The notes beneath the pieces are model-generated. The model saw nothing but the letters and a program-made list of their open reading frames with translations. It was not told the DNA's origin and searched no databases. A DNA stretch of 64,000 bases from Apostichopus japonicus. Lineage: Eukaryota > Echinodermata > Holothuroidea > Aspidochirotida > Stichopodidae. Below, piece by piece: positions 49,501 to 62,100 of the stretch. The stretch spans positions 11,865,501-11,929,500 of the forward strand of contig NC_092568.1 of the NCBI RefSeq assembly GCF_037975245.1. The letters run 5' to 3'. Each line of letters opens with the position of its first letter. Position 1 is the stretch's first letter. The translations under genes and the position numbers were made by a program.

Positions 49501-52054
49501 GAAAGTCTGTGAAGGAGACACTCTGTGGACCAAGAAATAATAATAACTAAACTTAAGATAAATGAAAAGAAAACTAAATCTATCATACCGTCTTTGAAAT
49601 AGTCTAACCACCTGTTCGTGTTCTAATAGTTAAATAATAATTATATGTGTATTTATTTCAATATAAGATCTCAAGTTCATAACTCACCTTCAAGGTTTGC
49701 CAGCCCAAAGTCAGGGTAGAGTTTTAGCTGGTCTTGAAGCGTGAGATCAAGATAGCCTTAGTATAGGAAAGGAGAATGTTAATTATAACATAGTTTATAC
49801 TAAAGTTTGACTTAAATAAGTTTACATGTTTTATGGTTTTTAACGAACGTATAAAGTTTGGATATTCAGTATCCGTCAAGATAGCCTCGAATTTGGAACA
49901 TAGAAGGTAATTAATAATAGTATTGTTTACATTAAAGTTTGACTTAAATAAGTTTGTCATCTCTCTACTTAAATGAACGTATATAATATGAATATTCATG
50001 AAGAGGTGATAAGCTTACTGTTGAGAAGATCTTCACGGATGCGTAGGGTTTGCTCTATAACAAAACAGAGAATGTATGATAGAGTCACATTAGAAGTAAT
50101 GTAATTATTCATTTTGATGATTCAAGAAACGAATACACACACACTCATACAAGAGAGGAAGTAAGGGAAGCGTTAAGAAAACAACCAACCGGAAAATTAT
50201 GAAGAGAAACGAGACACTGAATGGACGACGAAGAGTTTATAAATGACTATGGTCCGTGTCTTGTAAAATAGAGGGCAGTAGCAATTTACAGCCAATGGTC
50301 ACAGAAATTTATTGCGAAGTGTCATTATACAATTCAATTCAGAAGGTATGAATTGTTGCCAAATTGCAGACTGAACTTATACCTGATGGAAAGCAAAGGA
50401 GCGAAGAAATATTTTCTTCGGTGACGGGAAATTCCCGATTGAAGGGTTTCCGTTGTAGATCTATATAGAAACAATAAAAAATATTACAATTACAAAAAGT
50501 TTGTTACTAAAAGTATGTCTGTAAAAAAAGTATGTAAATAAATCATAAAGTATGTAAATCTTTGCTTGGAGACAGGAATAAAGATCTTTTATCAATAATT
50601 TCAATATATTACGTGGTGGGGAGGGGGAGGGTGGAGAGGTTGGTAGTGCTATGTGAGTGGACGGTCGTCCTATCATTTCCTTAATTACCCACCGGGGAAG
50701 GAAAAATTATAAAAGGAATCACACCGGGAGAATGCTTAACTATATAACCCGATTTTCAAAGCTCAGTTCCTCTCCTTACCCTCCAAGTCTTGACCTAGTT
50801 AAGTACGCTCTTACCACTTCTGCCCACATCTCATTTCCCCTTCCAGTAAAACACCATTTACTTAATGCACTTGCCAATGTATTATTCCTCTGCTTGGATA
50901 TATTATTCATGAGATATAAATGCTCAACCAAAATTGGATGACGTAATTTTGTTTGACCGACACCTTACCTTGAAACGGTGGACAATACCCATAACATCCT
51001 TCTGGGAGGATGTATTGAGCTGAGGATAAAGGAAAATATATCTGACTAACTATGAAGATGAATTCAGTTTCTTGTAATGACTTGCCTTATATTTTGGTTA
51101 ATATATGAAATCAGAAACATTGTATGCAGAGATCTGATATAAGTCTTGTTAGGCGTCACTATGGACGGGGTGTGTGCTGAGCTAGCTTTTTATTTTGGTT
51201 GGCATGTAAAGAAGAAACACTGTTGACTGAGATCAGCAAGTCATTTTCAATGACATATTGGACTCCTCAAGTGTAAGGATAGCGTGGGGTGGGAGATGGA
51301 CAACTTGAATTGAAAGGGACGAACTGAATATAGGGAACTGTTAGGAACGCTTTATAAAGCATTAAAATACAAATTATGATCGCTGGACAATCTTCTCTCA
51401 GTAATCGGCCTTCCTAATATTGACAATCGATGTTACATTCACCTACTATAAAACACGTAGTTAATGAAATACGTCACGTACAGAGTAACGATGGCCTGGC
51501 CATCCAGACCCCAACAGCACCTCACCCTTACTCCACCCTACACACCGTACCAATTGTATGTTGATATTGACCTATTAAGTGATGTCATGTTTTATCTGAT
51601 TGGATTGTTTATGAAGCAAACATAATATCTAAAAATCCCGTTATATAGGTATTACGCTTTATTCGGACTATACAGTTACCGTATAAAACACGGTAACAAT
51701 AAAATCGTACACAAAGTTAATGTTATTGGCGTACGTAATATCTTGTAGGAATTGTACACACAATAGGGTTCATCAAATCAAACAAACTTAAACTGATATT
51801 TAACATGTGAGATGATGTCTATATTGAACTAATTGTCCTATAAAGTTAGTATCATATCTTAATACGAGAAATTCCAAATAACTCGAGGACATCCCTTTGT
51901 ATAGCGTTCCACATAAAATGACGACTCAAAATGCAACAAATAAACATATATTTATTGGTCATAACTTACATCGCCCATAGGCCAGGAATTTGGTGAACTT
52001 CCTAGCCATGTAAGAGGAAGCATAGTAGCTTGCCAGTGAAAATGTAAAGAACAT
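43588..52054 (-). CDS. Gene C: micro-exon paralogue, 23 exons, 410 codons
   Basis: Exons 5' to 3': 51970-52054, 50969-51019, 50383-50460, 50019-50054, 49688-49756, 49472-49522, 49295-49357, 48698-48766, 48410-48457, 48167-48211, 47952-47990, 47790-47837, 47452-47505, 47248-47298, 46917-46970, 46656-46709, 46269-46322, 45931-45978, 45621-45671, 45275-45319, 44864-44911, 44047-44109, 43588-43616. The frame is fully open and phase 1 throughout. Exons 6 and 7 differ strongly from A and B (ECLLHRLSSSIPLDHKN against AERLIQGLPSRVPLDHKN; exon 7 reads DPARIYFIPNSCDFG at its start) and carry a one-codon loss and a one-codon gain that cancel. Exon 1 ends CGAT before GTAAGT, so the junction residue becomes Ser. 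The intron-7 minisatellite is absent. Exon 2a is damaged. Function unknown. Confidence 0.85.
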
Positions 52055-52166
52055 CTTGAAAAATCGCACAATAGACTTATCTTCAACGAAGAGCAATTGC
52101 AATATAAACATTACATTACATATATAGCTTATAATGTTTATTGTCGTTGTCCATGTCATTTCTGTG

Positions 52167-52174
52167 TGACGTCA
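52167..52174. promoter_or_regulatory. Proximal CRE palindrome upstream of gene C
   Basis: A perfect TGACGTCA about 115 bp upstream of the start codon. The distal partner at 52442-52449 reads TGACTTCA and has lost the palindrome. Confidence 0.55.
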
Positions 52175-52219
52175 CATGTACAGTAACGCTCGCGCAATGA
52201 TCACTCAGTGCGTTTCAAC

Positions 52220-52247
52220 CACTGATCTACACTAATGTAGATCAGGG
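52220..52247. mobile_element. 28-bp hairpin insertion with 8-bp duplication in the gene C promoter
   Basis: Genes A and B have a single GTTTCAAC here. Gene C has GTTTCAAC at 52212-52219 and again at 52248-52255, with 28 bp between them. The insert contains a perfect 10-bp inverted repeat (CTGATCTACA and TGTAGATCAG) around a 4-nt loop. An 8-bp duplication fits the hAT-type insertions elsewhere in the window; the insert may be a very short MITE or what remains after internal deletion. Confidence 0.75.
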
Positions 52248-54460
52248 GTTTCAACGAGTTACGCTCCAAGATATGTTGTTGCGCTTCGGCCCATAAAAAT
52301 ACAACTTACAGAGAACTGTTATAGCGCATCGGTAAGCGAATGCGCGCACGTGTACGCGTAAGTTGGCTCCATCGCTAAGTGTGCATGGACGCACTGCAAG
52401 AAATCATACAGTAACAAACGTATGTATCCTCGTGCGTGTACTGACTTCACTGTTTGTGAAAGGTATGAGAGTAATGGATCTAGCGCATCTTTGACACTAT
52501 ACCGTTGTAGGCTACGCTGAAGGCGACCTATATGTCCTACGCTTTCGCAATGATCATGCAGTGTCCTTCGCGAGTTTTCCATATCCACTATCTGTTCCCG
52601 GTTCAAATTCACCACAGGAACCAGATTCTTTTGACCTATTCAGAATTGCTTTGTAGAGTTGTTGAGCGGAGTCTTCCGTGGAATTGAATATTTGCGAGTT
52701 GTGAAATATATGCATGACACAGCACTGAGCTAACAGAGGCGGATAAAGGACGTGATGGGGGCCTTGAGAAGCCAACTTCCTGAAAGAGGATACGGGGGAC
52801 CCCGCTCACCCTCCCCTCTCCTCCCCTCCCCTACCCTCCACTTCCTCTCTCCCTCTACCTCCCCTAAACAAATATTCGACGTGAAATGATGCATTCTGAG
52901 GCATTACTCAAGTCTATAATTAGTTTGGTCTTAGTTTATTTTTTTTTCAAGCAGAAAACGATCAATAGGTAAATTTATTGCACACCAACTACACTATTGA
53001 CTTGTAAAACAATTATAATAAAGAACAGGGAATCGGGTAACATTATTCCGAGATAAAACTAGTTTTATCCAGAGACGTGTACAACGAACAGATAGACCGA
53101 AGAGTTGAAGACATCCCCGAAGATCATGTGTAGTATCTGTTCCCTTACGAGGGGAATGGTTATACACAGTCTCGATGCAAGGGGACTGGGGTTGAGGGCA
53201 GATCAGACGTTCGGTATTTTGGTTTTCTTGCCCAGGTTCTTTCCTGGGTGACTTTTCTTAAAAGTATCCCAGGTAATCAATCACGGGAGAATGATCGGCA
53301 ACTACATTTTGCTGTAACTCGATAACTCACTTAAATAATTAAATAATAAATAAGGCAGAATTTGAGTCTTGATACGTATAATACAAAGAAAACAGACAAC
53401 TTTGAGTCCAATAATGTTTCTGTAGCTATTCCATTATTTTTCAAGATATGTATCGTTAAATATACTTAATTTATGGAATATTCGTTTAGGCTAACTTGAT
53501 GGTGACGTCGGCTCCTCACTGCAGTTCTTATAGTTAATGTTAATCCGTTTTTTTTTAGGTCAACCAGAATATGTTCGTTAAACTTCATATACGCAACAGA
53601 GCACCCTTGGATGGCATTCGACATCATTTGTCCTTAACAAATTTGTAATAAATTATGAACATGTCATTTGAGACCATATCATCTTAATTTCTCCCATTGA
53701 GTTGTGTAGTGCAACCGACAGAGGAACTAGTCTGATTGGCTGTGTAATTAACTAATTAAATGGTCCAGTCACTTTAATTAGTGAACCTCAACTGTTTAAA
53801 GGGTCATTCAAAAGAACAAACAAAAAAATAAGTAAATGTGCTATACAACCCTAGCTAGACCGAGAGCAGTGGTTTTTAACGGTCCACGGCATATCAAACT
53901 TAATTTTGTTGCTGAAGTTATCAAAACACAATACGGGGTATTTTTTTTTGTGAATCTCAAACAAAGTTCTTAAGAATCACTCAGTTTCCGAAACTACCTA
54001 CTATCCGGTATGATAATTTGTTACATTAACACTGTTGCTTATAATGGGACCATATTGAAACTAGTATACTTTGGTTTTCTTGCAAAAGTGATACAGATTG
54101 ACTTCTATATATCATAAAATTCTATCTCATGGTCTTGTCGGCTTGTATGTCTCTTGTATTGCAACGAATATAATGCTTGTTTTGGTGTAGGTTGTGTATA
54201 TCTTTACCAACAAATTTATATTAAACAATGAGCCTAATTAAGTTCCTGCAAACCCCTGTGAACCGCATGACTGTTTGAATGTGTTGCTTGGCCTACCACA
54301 AATAACCTATTACAATAAAATCCATTCCACCTTCAGAGTGACAAGAAAAAAATACGGCTTTCAAGGAATTCGATGGCGCTAGTTTGAAACAGGGTGTTTT
54401 TTAATTTAAAATAACTATATGGCTCTTAAAGGCATCCGTAGACTCTCTTTTAGGAGAATA

Positions 54461-54745
54461 GTGCCTCATCAGGCCACATATTCAGTGGTCGGTGGCTGCA
54501 AGCATGCCGGTCGCAGAGATGTCACCACCTCTGGCCAAAGGCAAGGATTCACGCACGCCACCTCCCGGGTTCTTTTGCGACAACAAGGGAGACATGGTAC
54601 GGGATCCTAGGCCACAAAAAAGCATAATGCCACAGCCTGAGGTATTATCGCCAGAGGCCTGTCTTGAACCCTAGCCACGATTTACACGACCGACGAGGAA
54701 TGAGTCTTTCGTCACCCTCTTAACAGCATCGGCCACCACATCAGC
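54461..54745 (-). mobile_element. tRNA-derived SINE-like element, unit 4 (internal deletion)
   Basis: Same locus as the other three copies but missing about 40 bp of the body. The lost piece is bounded by a short CCT-type microhomology, and the open frame seen in the other copies is disrupted, as expected for non-coding sequence. Confidence 0.62.
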
Positions 54746-54837
54746 TAGTAATTTATATGGTTGAATTAATATATCAAGACTTCAGCGTCGACTACTGAAA
54801 TAGAAAAAGAAATTTTAAACGTGTATAATCAACCATC

Positions 54838-54905
54838 GATGGAGTCGAACTCAGTTGATCAGGTTACCAGTCAACTGCGCTACCCACTGAATCATTTGAT
54901 GAGTT
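54838..54905 (-). repeat. tRNA-like relic, unit 4
   Basis: Orthologous copy. The A-box region reads GGGTAGCGC and the B box GAGTTCGACTCC is intact. Stems remain poorly paired, so this is not a functional tRNA. Confidence 0.58.
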
Positions 54906-57576
54906 AACTTTCTACGAGCTTAAATTGATATTGTTGGTTGGATACAATCTATTGGTAACAGTGAACGACACTGCATTCAACGAAATCTCTATTCATCCTG
55001 TTTTACTGTCATTAGAACAACGGATCTGAAAATCTTTTTTAACAAGAAACTCACGCTCCAATGTTTTTGTTTACATTGCAAGCAGCAAGAATGTCGCTTC
55101 CTTTCAAGACTTAAATGTACAATAGGCTTATGCCCGATATATCGATGACTTCGAAGCAAGCAGTAAAAGAAAAACGGATTCCGTGAAATCTTCTTATTCA
55201 CAAAAGGTTTCTTAAGATTATGCTCGCAAGAGAGTTCTTGCTGTAAGTTGTCTCCCTTTACAACTATATTTTATGCAGACGACATGAACTGGGATTAAGC
55301 CTGAAATTTCAACAAACAAAACCTATTCACATTTCAAGACCTTTTTGAATGAGGAATGGACAATACTTATTAAGTCAAACACGTTAACTACATGTGACTA
55401 ATCTTATTTAGGTATCTGAATGGCTGGAAATAGCACAGTAATTCGAAACCTGAGACAGAATTCATAGGGTTTTGAGTTTATGCAAGTAGATTTGGGAAAT
55501 ACGGGGATCGGGAATTCGTCAAGTATACAAGTCTTTGTTTAGTCCGCAAGTGACTAGATGTGTTTATTGATCCTCTGAAACTGCGGTAGTTGCGTGTATA
55601 GCCCACCACCCCCCACCGAGTGTGTATTTATAGTTTAATACAAAATGTTAGAATCATCTTTATAAATATCAAATTTTGATCTATTATCAGCCAACGTTGT
55701 TTACAATTGTTGCATTTTGAAAGACTGAATGGTAATGAGGAAGGGACGGTGACGAGCACGGGGTTTGGATGTTTTTATGGCTTTTATATGTGCAATTCAA
55801 GTCAACACTCTGACATGCGGTCGACTCTATCAGCAGCTAAAATCTCTATAAAGCATAAGTTATAGGAGGCATTAGAAACCTTTTGAAGGTCGTAGCTACT
55901 CTCCCCTCACCGCCGCCTCTCCTTCTCAATTCATTTGCCGATAAGTTACGGAACCTTGAAAAATTGTATCTCAGATCAGATCTCTATAACAAAGAAATAA
56001 ACGAGCGGAATAAAATTAAGTTTCCTCCTTCTATTGATTTGAAAAGAGGTATTTGCGTCACCTCTTATAGAGTGTTGGTTTGAAATAATTGACATAATTC
56101 ATCCAGAACTCTGTTAATAAGAATTTATTATTTAATAAGAATTAAATAAGAAATTAATAAGAATTTATTATTTGTCTTTCATCCAGAACTCTGTTTAACA
56201 AAATATGTTGTATCATTGAAATAGGCGTGACATGACAAAAATCAGGTTAAGCATGAAAGGTATAAACGAAGCTAGTTAAATTGGGTAACCTTAGTACGTA
56301 ACCATGGTATCGCCTTGCATTAGGATCTGATATCGCCATTGGGTAACAAGCAGTTTTGTCACGCTCAATTCATACGGTTTGAGGCAAATATATCTTATCA
56401 TCAAAAACATGCAACATTGGGTGGGACCATCATATTTAATTAGACTATGGGCCAACGAAGACCCCCCCCCTAACTAACTTTAAATTCATCGCCTGACCCA
56501 AATTTATTCATGCAACAAATTTTTTTTTTTTTAAATGAGAACATGTGAACTATAGAAACATTCTATGTATTCCGTTTCAAGTCATGGAGGATTAGAGATT
56601 ACGTTGATCCCAAGAACTAACCGCCATGAAATGGAAGGAAAGCTAAAAGGGAAAGCATTCTTATAAGAAATTCCCTCTGAAAAAAACCCACTTATATACA
56701 ATCATAACAGAGCTATATGCTGCTATATCCTTTATTATGGATTTAAAACTAACGACATTAGACATTAGAAAAGGGAATGATACAACCTTGGCACACCTGT
56801 TTTCAATCTTTCAATCACATGAACTACGATTGGCAGAGGTCAGGCGAAGTTTCCCTCCTCACTAGTAGGGGATTCTCCCTAGCAGGGCATTCTCCCTGCT
56901 AGCCTGCTGGATGTCCTTGCTCCCATTTTGCGTATGAGTGAGATGATATAATTCTGTCTACAAGATCGATGAGTGGCTATATGCGAAATTGTAAAGTCAA
57001 GTCAAATCTTTTCATGTTATTTAGCATTGATTCAAATTTACTTTCTTATATGTTTGTTCCCATTTATTTGTGTTTTGTATATTCTCTTGTAGTGGAATGT
57101 AGCAAATCAGTAGCTTATCAGCTGACACAGCTGAATTAAATCATGAGAACTGTAATACATATGCTATAAGTATAGTACCCATATTGAGGGGATAAAACAA
57201 AAGATGTTGTGTCTTTGAAAAAGGCGTGACATGACAAATATCAGGTTTAAGCATGAAAGGTATAAACGTAGCTAGGTAAACTGGGTAACCTTATGTACGC
57301 AACCATGGTATCGTCTTGTATTAGGATCTGATATTGCCATTGAGTAACAAGCAAATGTGTCACGCTCACTTCATACAGTTTGGCGCAAATATATCTTATC
57401 ATCAAGAAAATAACGTGAGAACAAGAGAGTAATAAAAGACGGTAGCAAAGCGAGGACTGATGCAGAAGCACGAAATAGGGCAACGCAGCGAAAGCCCCCC
57501 CCCCACCCCAAAGGAAAAAAAGCGAATCCCTTGGGATTTCACCTTACCATGTTTTTCGGTTAGCTAGGATGAGCTA

Positions 57577-57888
57577 AATCGATGATATGTCGATTTAAAT
57601 ACGTATATGTCCCTTTGAGTTGCTAGAAACTGGTGTAAGTCCAAGGAAATTGACTTCTACCGATTTAATTCGACATATCATCGATTTAAACTGGTAGATG
57701 TCGATTTAAATCGGTATATATCGATTTAAAATTACATATACCGATTTCATTTGACATATCATCGATATAAACTGGTAAATGTCGATTTAAATTGGTATAT
57801 GTCGATTTAAATTGATATATGTCGATTTAAATCGATGATATGTCGAAGGAAATTGGTATATGTCGATTTAAATCGGTATAAGTCGATT
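57577..57888. repeat. AT-rich palindromic tandem repeat, unit 4 (expanded)
   Basis: About 310 bp built from variants of a ~20-bp motif with TCGATTTAAATCG cores and TATATGTCGA spacers, including copies in inverted orientation. It is the same locus as 10047-10152, expanded about threefold. Confidence 0.75.
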
Positions 57889-59114
57889 CCCCATGATTTG
57901 AGACTGATGGCCCGCCATACGAGTATCTGAATGATAACGCTATACGGAGTGACCACAATGACGTGTTTCTTATGTATAAACTACTACTAATTTAGATTTA
58001 CAAACTGCAAGGTATCCTTTGTGAAACTGGAGTGGAAAGGTTATCAGCTCTTTATTAATAATAATCAAAATTATTAAATAAGCATAAGTGAATTGTCAAT
58101 GCTAATTGGGCTCTCGAATTAATGGACACGGAGAACGACAATATACTGTATACACCAGTCTGCACTTCGCTATAGCGTAAACTTGTAATAGTAGTAACAG
58201 TAGTAGGGCTGTGACCCGAAATGTGATATGTTTATTATCCATTGCAATAGTTTACCTACGAGTCTAAAGAAACCACTGCTCCCTCCCCCGCTTCGTTATT
58301 TCCTTATCCCTTGGTAATATAACGTGTAAATAAACAGAAGCGAACATATGCTTTCATGTGCGGTAATGAGCTGTGCTTTACTCTGCCAAACGCACTACCT
58401 TTGTTCTTTTGATTTCGTCTTTAATGTTTGATTGAATTTGCCTATAACACTTTGTTATATTTATTTATTGTTATTATTTTTTTTAGATGGAGCGGGGAGG
58501 AGGGATCGGGCCAGAAAGAGATGACGGAGGAGGTGTATGGGTAGAGACGTGCCCCGTGGTATTCATCTACTGTTAACGCAAAGGTCCAGGGAAATACCCC
58601 AAATGGCATTCACTTCTTGCGATGAAAAATGACAATATGAAATTGAAGTAACATAACAACTTGTGTGGTTCCTTTTTAAACTTGAACACAAAATAAAGTA
58701 TAGTCATTAATGAATGTTATGGGAGAATGTTGTCGTATTCACACAGGGAAGATTACTTGTGATTGTATATATGTGTGTTTAATATGTCTAGATTCCACCC
58801 TTGTCATAAAACACACAACGTAATAGAAAGAAGCGAAAAGAACGATTTACGGATACAAACGATATATTTGACGATTACAACGAAACAAACACGTCACGAA
58901 ACAAAGCATAGCTGAATATATCAATATGAGAGATAGGAAGTTGATGACGTCATGGTTACCAAGGTATCACATCCGGCCAGTGATCTGATGTAGTATGGAT
59001 GGACACATATCAAGCTTATTCGACATTCAATCAGTGGGTATGAGACTTTATACCGTTACCCGACCCTTCACGTACCCGAGTCTCACCCCACCCCTACCCC
59101 GGGGGTAAAAGTCA

Positions 59115-62100
59115 TCAGCACTGTAGGTAAAGGTGACGATCATCTGTTTTGAAATGGAAAAAAAAAAGAAGAATGACACCTCAAAAATAAATTGTGCAGA
59201 AGAAGTTCGTGTAACTATACGGTCCATGAATAGTTCGGGTTATTAATTATACTAGTTTGGAAAGCTGTCTTTGCAAATGACGAAAAGTAACGAAAAAAAC
59301 CAAACTGTTAGGAAACTGCTTAAACACTAAAGAACATGTGTAAGAAAATGTGTCAAAGTAAAAGGCCCCGACGTTTCGATCCTAGCGAAAATTTACTAAC
59401 ATCGCAGCGAGAAGTATACAGTTTATATACATGTTCTATAAAATGCACTCTTACGTATACCGCACAGTATTGTGAACGTGTGATGTATTCCATTCAGTGA
59501 TGAAATGTCACTTTATTGATATTAACTAATTTTAATTATCTAATAATGTATATTGATAATGTAAACATGTATCATACCATTAGTGAACACGTCGTCTCCT
59601 TTCCCTGCCGGGTAGGTTTGTTTGATGAAGAAAAAACCGTCTGTTGGTAAATAAGAGGATCGTGAATGTCAATATTAAAGTGGCTGTGAAAACGTAATCT
59701 CAGAAAGGTCAAAGGTCAATATGACTAGTTAAAATCTTTATTCGTTTAAGAGACATTGTTTCTGATGTTATTGGTAACTTTACTACAAAATATTTTATGG
59801 ATAAAGAAAACAATTTAAAATCAGAGGCTTTCCCGAGTGGGGGGTGGCGCTTTTCTCTATAGTCAGTGGGAGGAAGAGAAAAATACCACTCCTCTGGGCT
59901 CACTGACGTCCTGAGGCGTAGAACCAGGGGTATGGGGTGAATGGGCCGTTTTTCAGACTCACTCAGAAATTCAAAAGTATTTATAAGCCCAAAACTTGCG
60001 TTAGATCGAATTATAGACATAATTTCTAGTCTAAATATACCCCAGAATACATCATTTATTTTGATGTCTGCACATTTTATGCTTATTCGTGAGTCGGCTT
60101 AAAAGACCACAGTGCCACACCCCTTCCTATATAAGAACCCTTGATCCGCCTCTGTACATTCTACGGTCATGCCCCTACGTAAATCAGTCTGGGCAAATTT
60201 AGCAATTAATCCCCCCCCCCCCCACATCTTTAAAATCCTGTGCACGTCTGCTGATGTAGCTCAAGAAATAGCCATGGTAAACGTGTGTAAAATAATGCTA
60301 TACGTTAAGTCCAGTCATTGGTGAAACCGTTGTTACAGCATAACGTACTTATTTTAAATAAATGGAATCTTTTGAAGTAAATATACAAACCTGATTGTCG
60401 TAGGTCTATCTCCTCAGCCTGGTATTCGTAACTTCCATCTGTAAGGAAAATAAACAATTTGATAATTATTGCAAAGGACAGGCTGTTACCCCGAGTTGCG
60501 CCATACATATGAAATCAAAAGGCGAAAATAAAGACGCATGGGTATACTTCTCATAGATAAATGTAAGAAAATACTTCCAAGTATGATTGTATATAATTTT
60601 CTTATATACTCATATCTCGACGCTCGATAACATACTTCGTAGGGAATTTTAATATTTCGATCGAACGACTTAAGAAATCCAATTTTCGTGGATGTGTCTG
60701 TCAATATTTGTTACAATCATTGTTTTGTGTAATATTGATAAAATTGTTATGAATGGCTATACTATACATATCGCTCAATTGAGATGAGTAAATTATTACC
60801 ATTCGTAGTCGTCTCCAACAAACTGTGGCTGTAGTAAGTATCATCTATGAACAAGAAAATACAAAATAATTTTAATTGTCTTCAATCGGACTATTACGGA
60901 GAACAAAGGAAACATGTGAGATATTTATACAATATTTAAATTGTCAGGACTTGGCATTTAGAAAGTTTCTGCCTGCCCCTCCCCTAGAAAGGCATTGCCC
61001 CCCTCGAAACTATACAATGAATGACTACAGGATTGCATTAGCATTTTTTTCTCGCTTTATAGATGAATCCTTTAAATGGTAATAGAGATACAAACTCCTA
61101 CAGAATAGTACCGTTGACGTACATTTGCATAATCGATTCATAATTACCTGTGCGGGTCGATTGGTTTGATGACGTCACGACACTGGATGAAACTCCATCT
61201 ATATATAAGACAAGGATATGGTATTAGAAGGGCACTTCTAAAAGCAAATGACCAAAGCAACACCAACAACGTATAATATAGCCTACTGTGATATCCCCTT
61301 GACCATGATGGGATATATATATATTTATGAATATTTAGAGATTCACGATCCTCGGAGTAACAGCATTTTTCGATCTTTATTAATTATGATATGAATATTT
61401 ACTGTAATATATCACTCAATGACTGAATCAATATTAGTTCTGATAAAAATCACTCACCAGTTGAGATTCGCTGATCTTGATATTCTGTAGTTGTGACGTC
61501 ATCATCTGGAAGTAAATACAAAAAGGTTTAGAAGTAATTATTATATTTTGATACCTGCAAGCCTCGGGACACAATCTTTAATACAAAATGTTTGTTACTT
61601 CAAGTGATTTACATTTTTTTCATTGACTGTACTTGATACAGTAGTTACATAACAATATAAAATCATATAGAAACAAGAGTGTGAAAGGTTAATTGTTTTT
61701 CTTGACATTTGAAGCAAAATAAGACTATATTTTCGTCAATATTAGTTAACATAAAGATAGCTTAGACATTAAGGTTTACGGTCTTTACTAAACCATACCT
61801 GATACAGTTTCCTCCGAGCCACTCTGAGTTTGAGTCTGACATGATGTCCCGTCTGAGGGTAAAAAGATTTAAATCTAGTTCACTACAAAACTGCAATTTG
61901 TAAAACCTCTTTATTGTCATCCGGTTCATGTGTTCGTATATTTACCCTTTACAGGAAAACTGTTTATAGTATATATAGTGCATATATTTTCGGTCAGTGT
62001 AGCAAATTTAGTCCCAAACTATGGTAATATAACAACATAAAGAACAAAGAAAGATCAAATAAGTTCAATATACGAGTTTCGAAGTCAAACTCGATTATTT

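Larger units (their letters stand above)
36368..52991. repeat. Tandem unit 3 (carrying gene C)
   Basis: Third copy of the unit, longer because of the 1757-bp hAT insertion at 40785-42541. Its 3' intergenic part is nearly identical to unit 2, but the gene body groups with gene D. The right-hand end is shortened: sequence matching unit 2 at about 35805-36985 is missing at the junction with unit 4. Confidence 0.88.
52055..59114. other. Intergenic region between genes C and D
   Basis: It contains the gene C promoter region with its small insertion, the unit 3/4 deletion junction near 52992, the copy of the 355-bp segment (53228-53576), the SINE-like and tRNA-like blocks, the expanded AT-rich palindromic repeat (57577-57888) and the 3' flank of gene D. 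No other gene is supported. Confidence 0.65.

Noticed and set aside
59709..60020. Frame containing EEWYFSLPPTDYREKRHP, similar at 27178-27393
   Set aside because: It lies in intron 21. The frame is interrupted in the gene A and gene C copies, so it is not a conserved exon; it may be an old repeat fragment.
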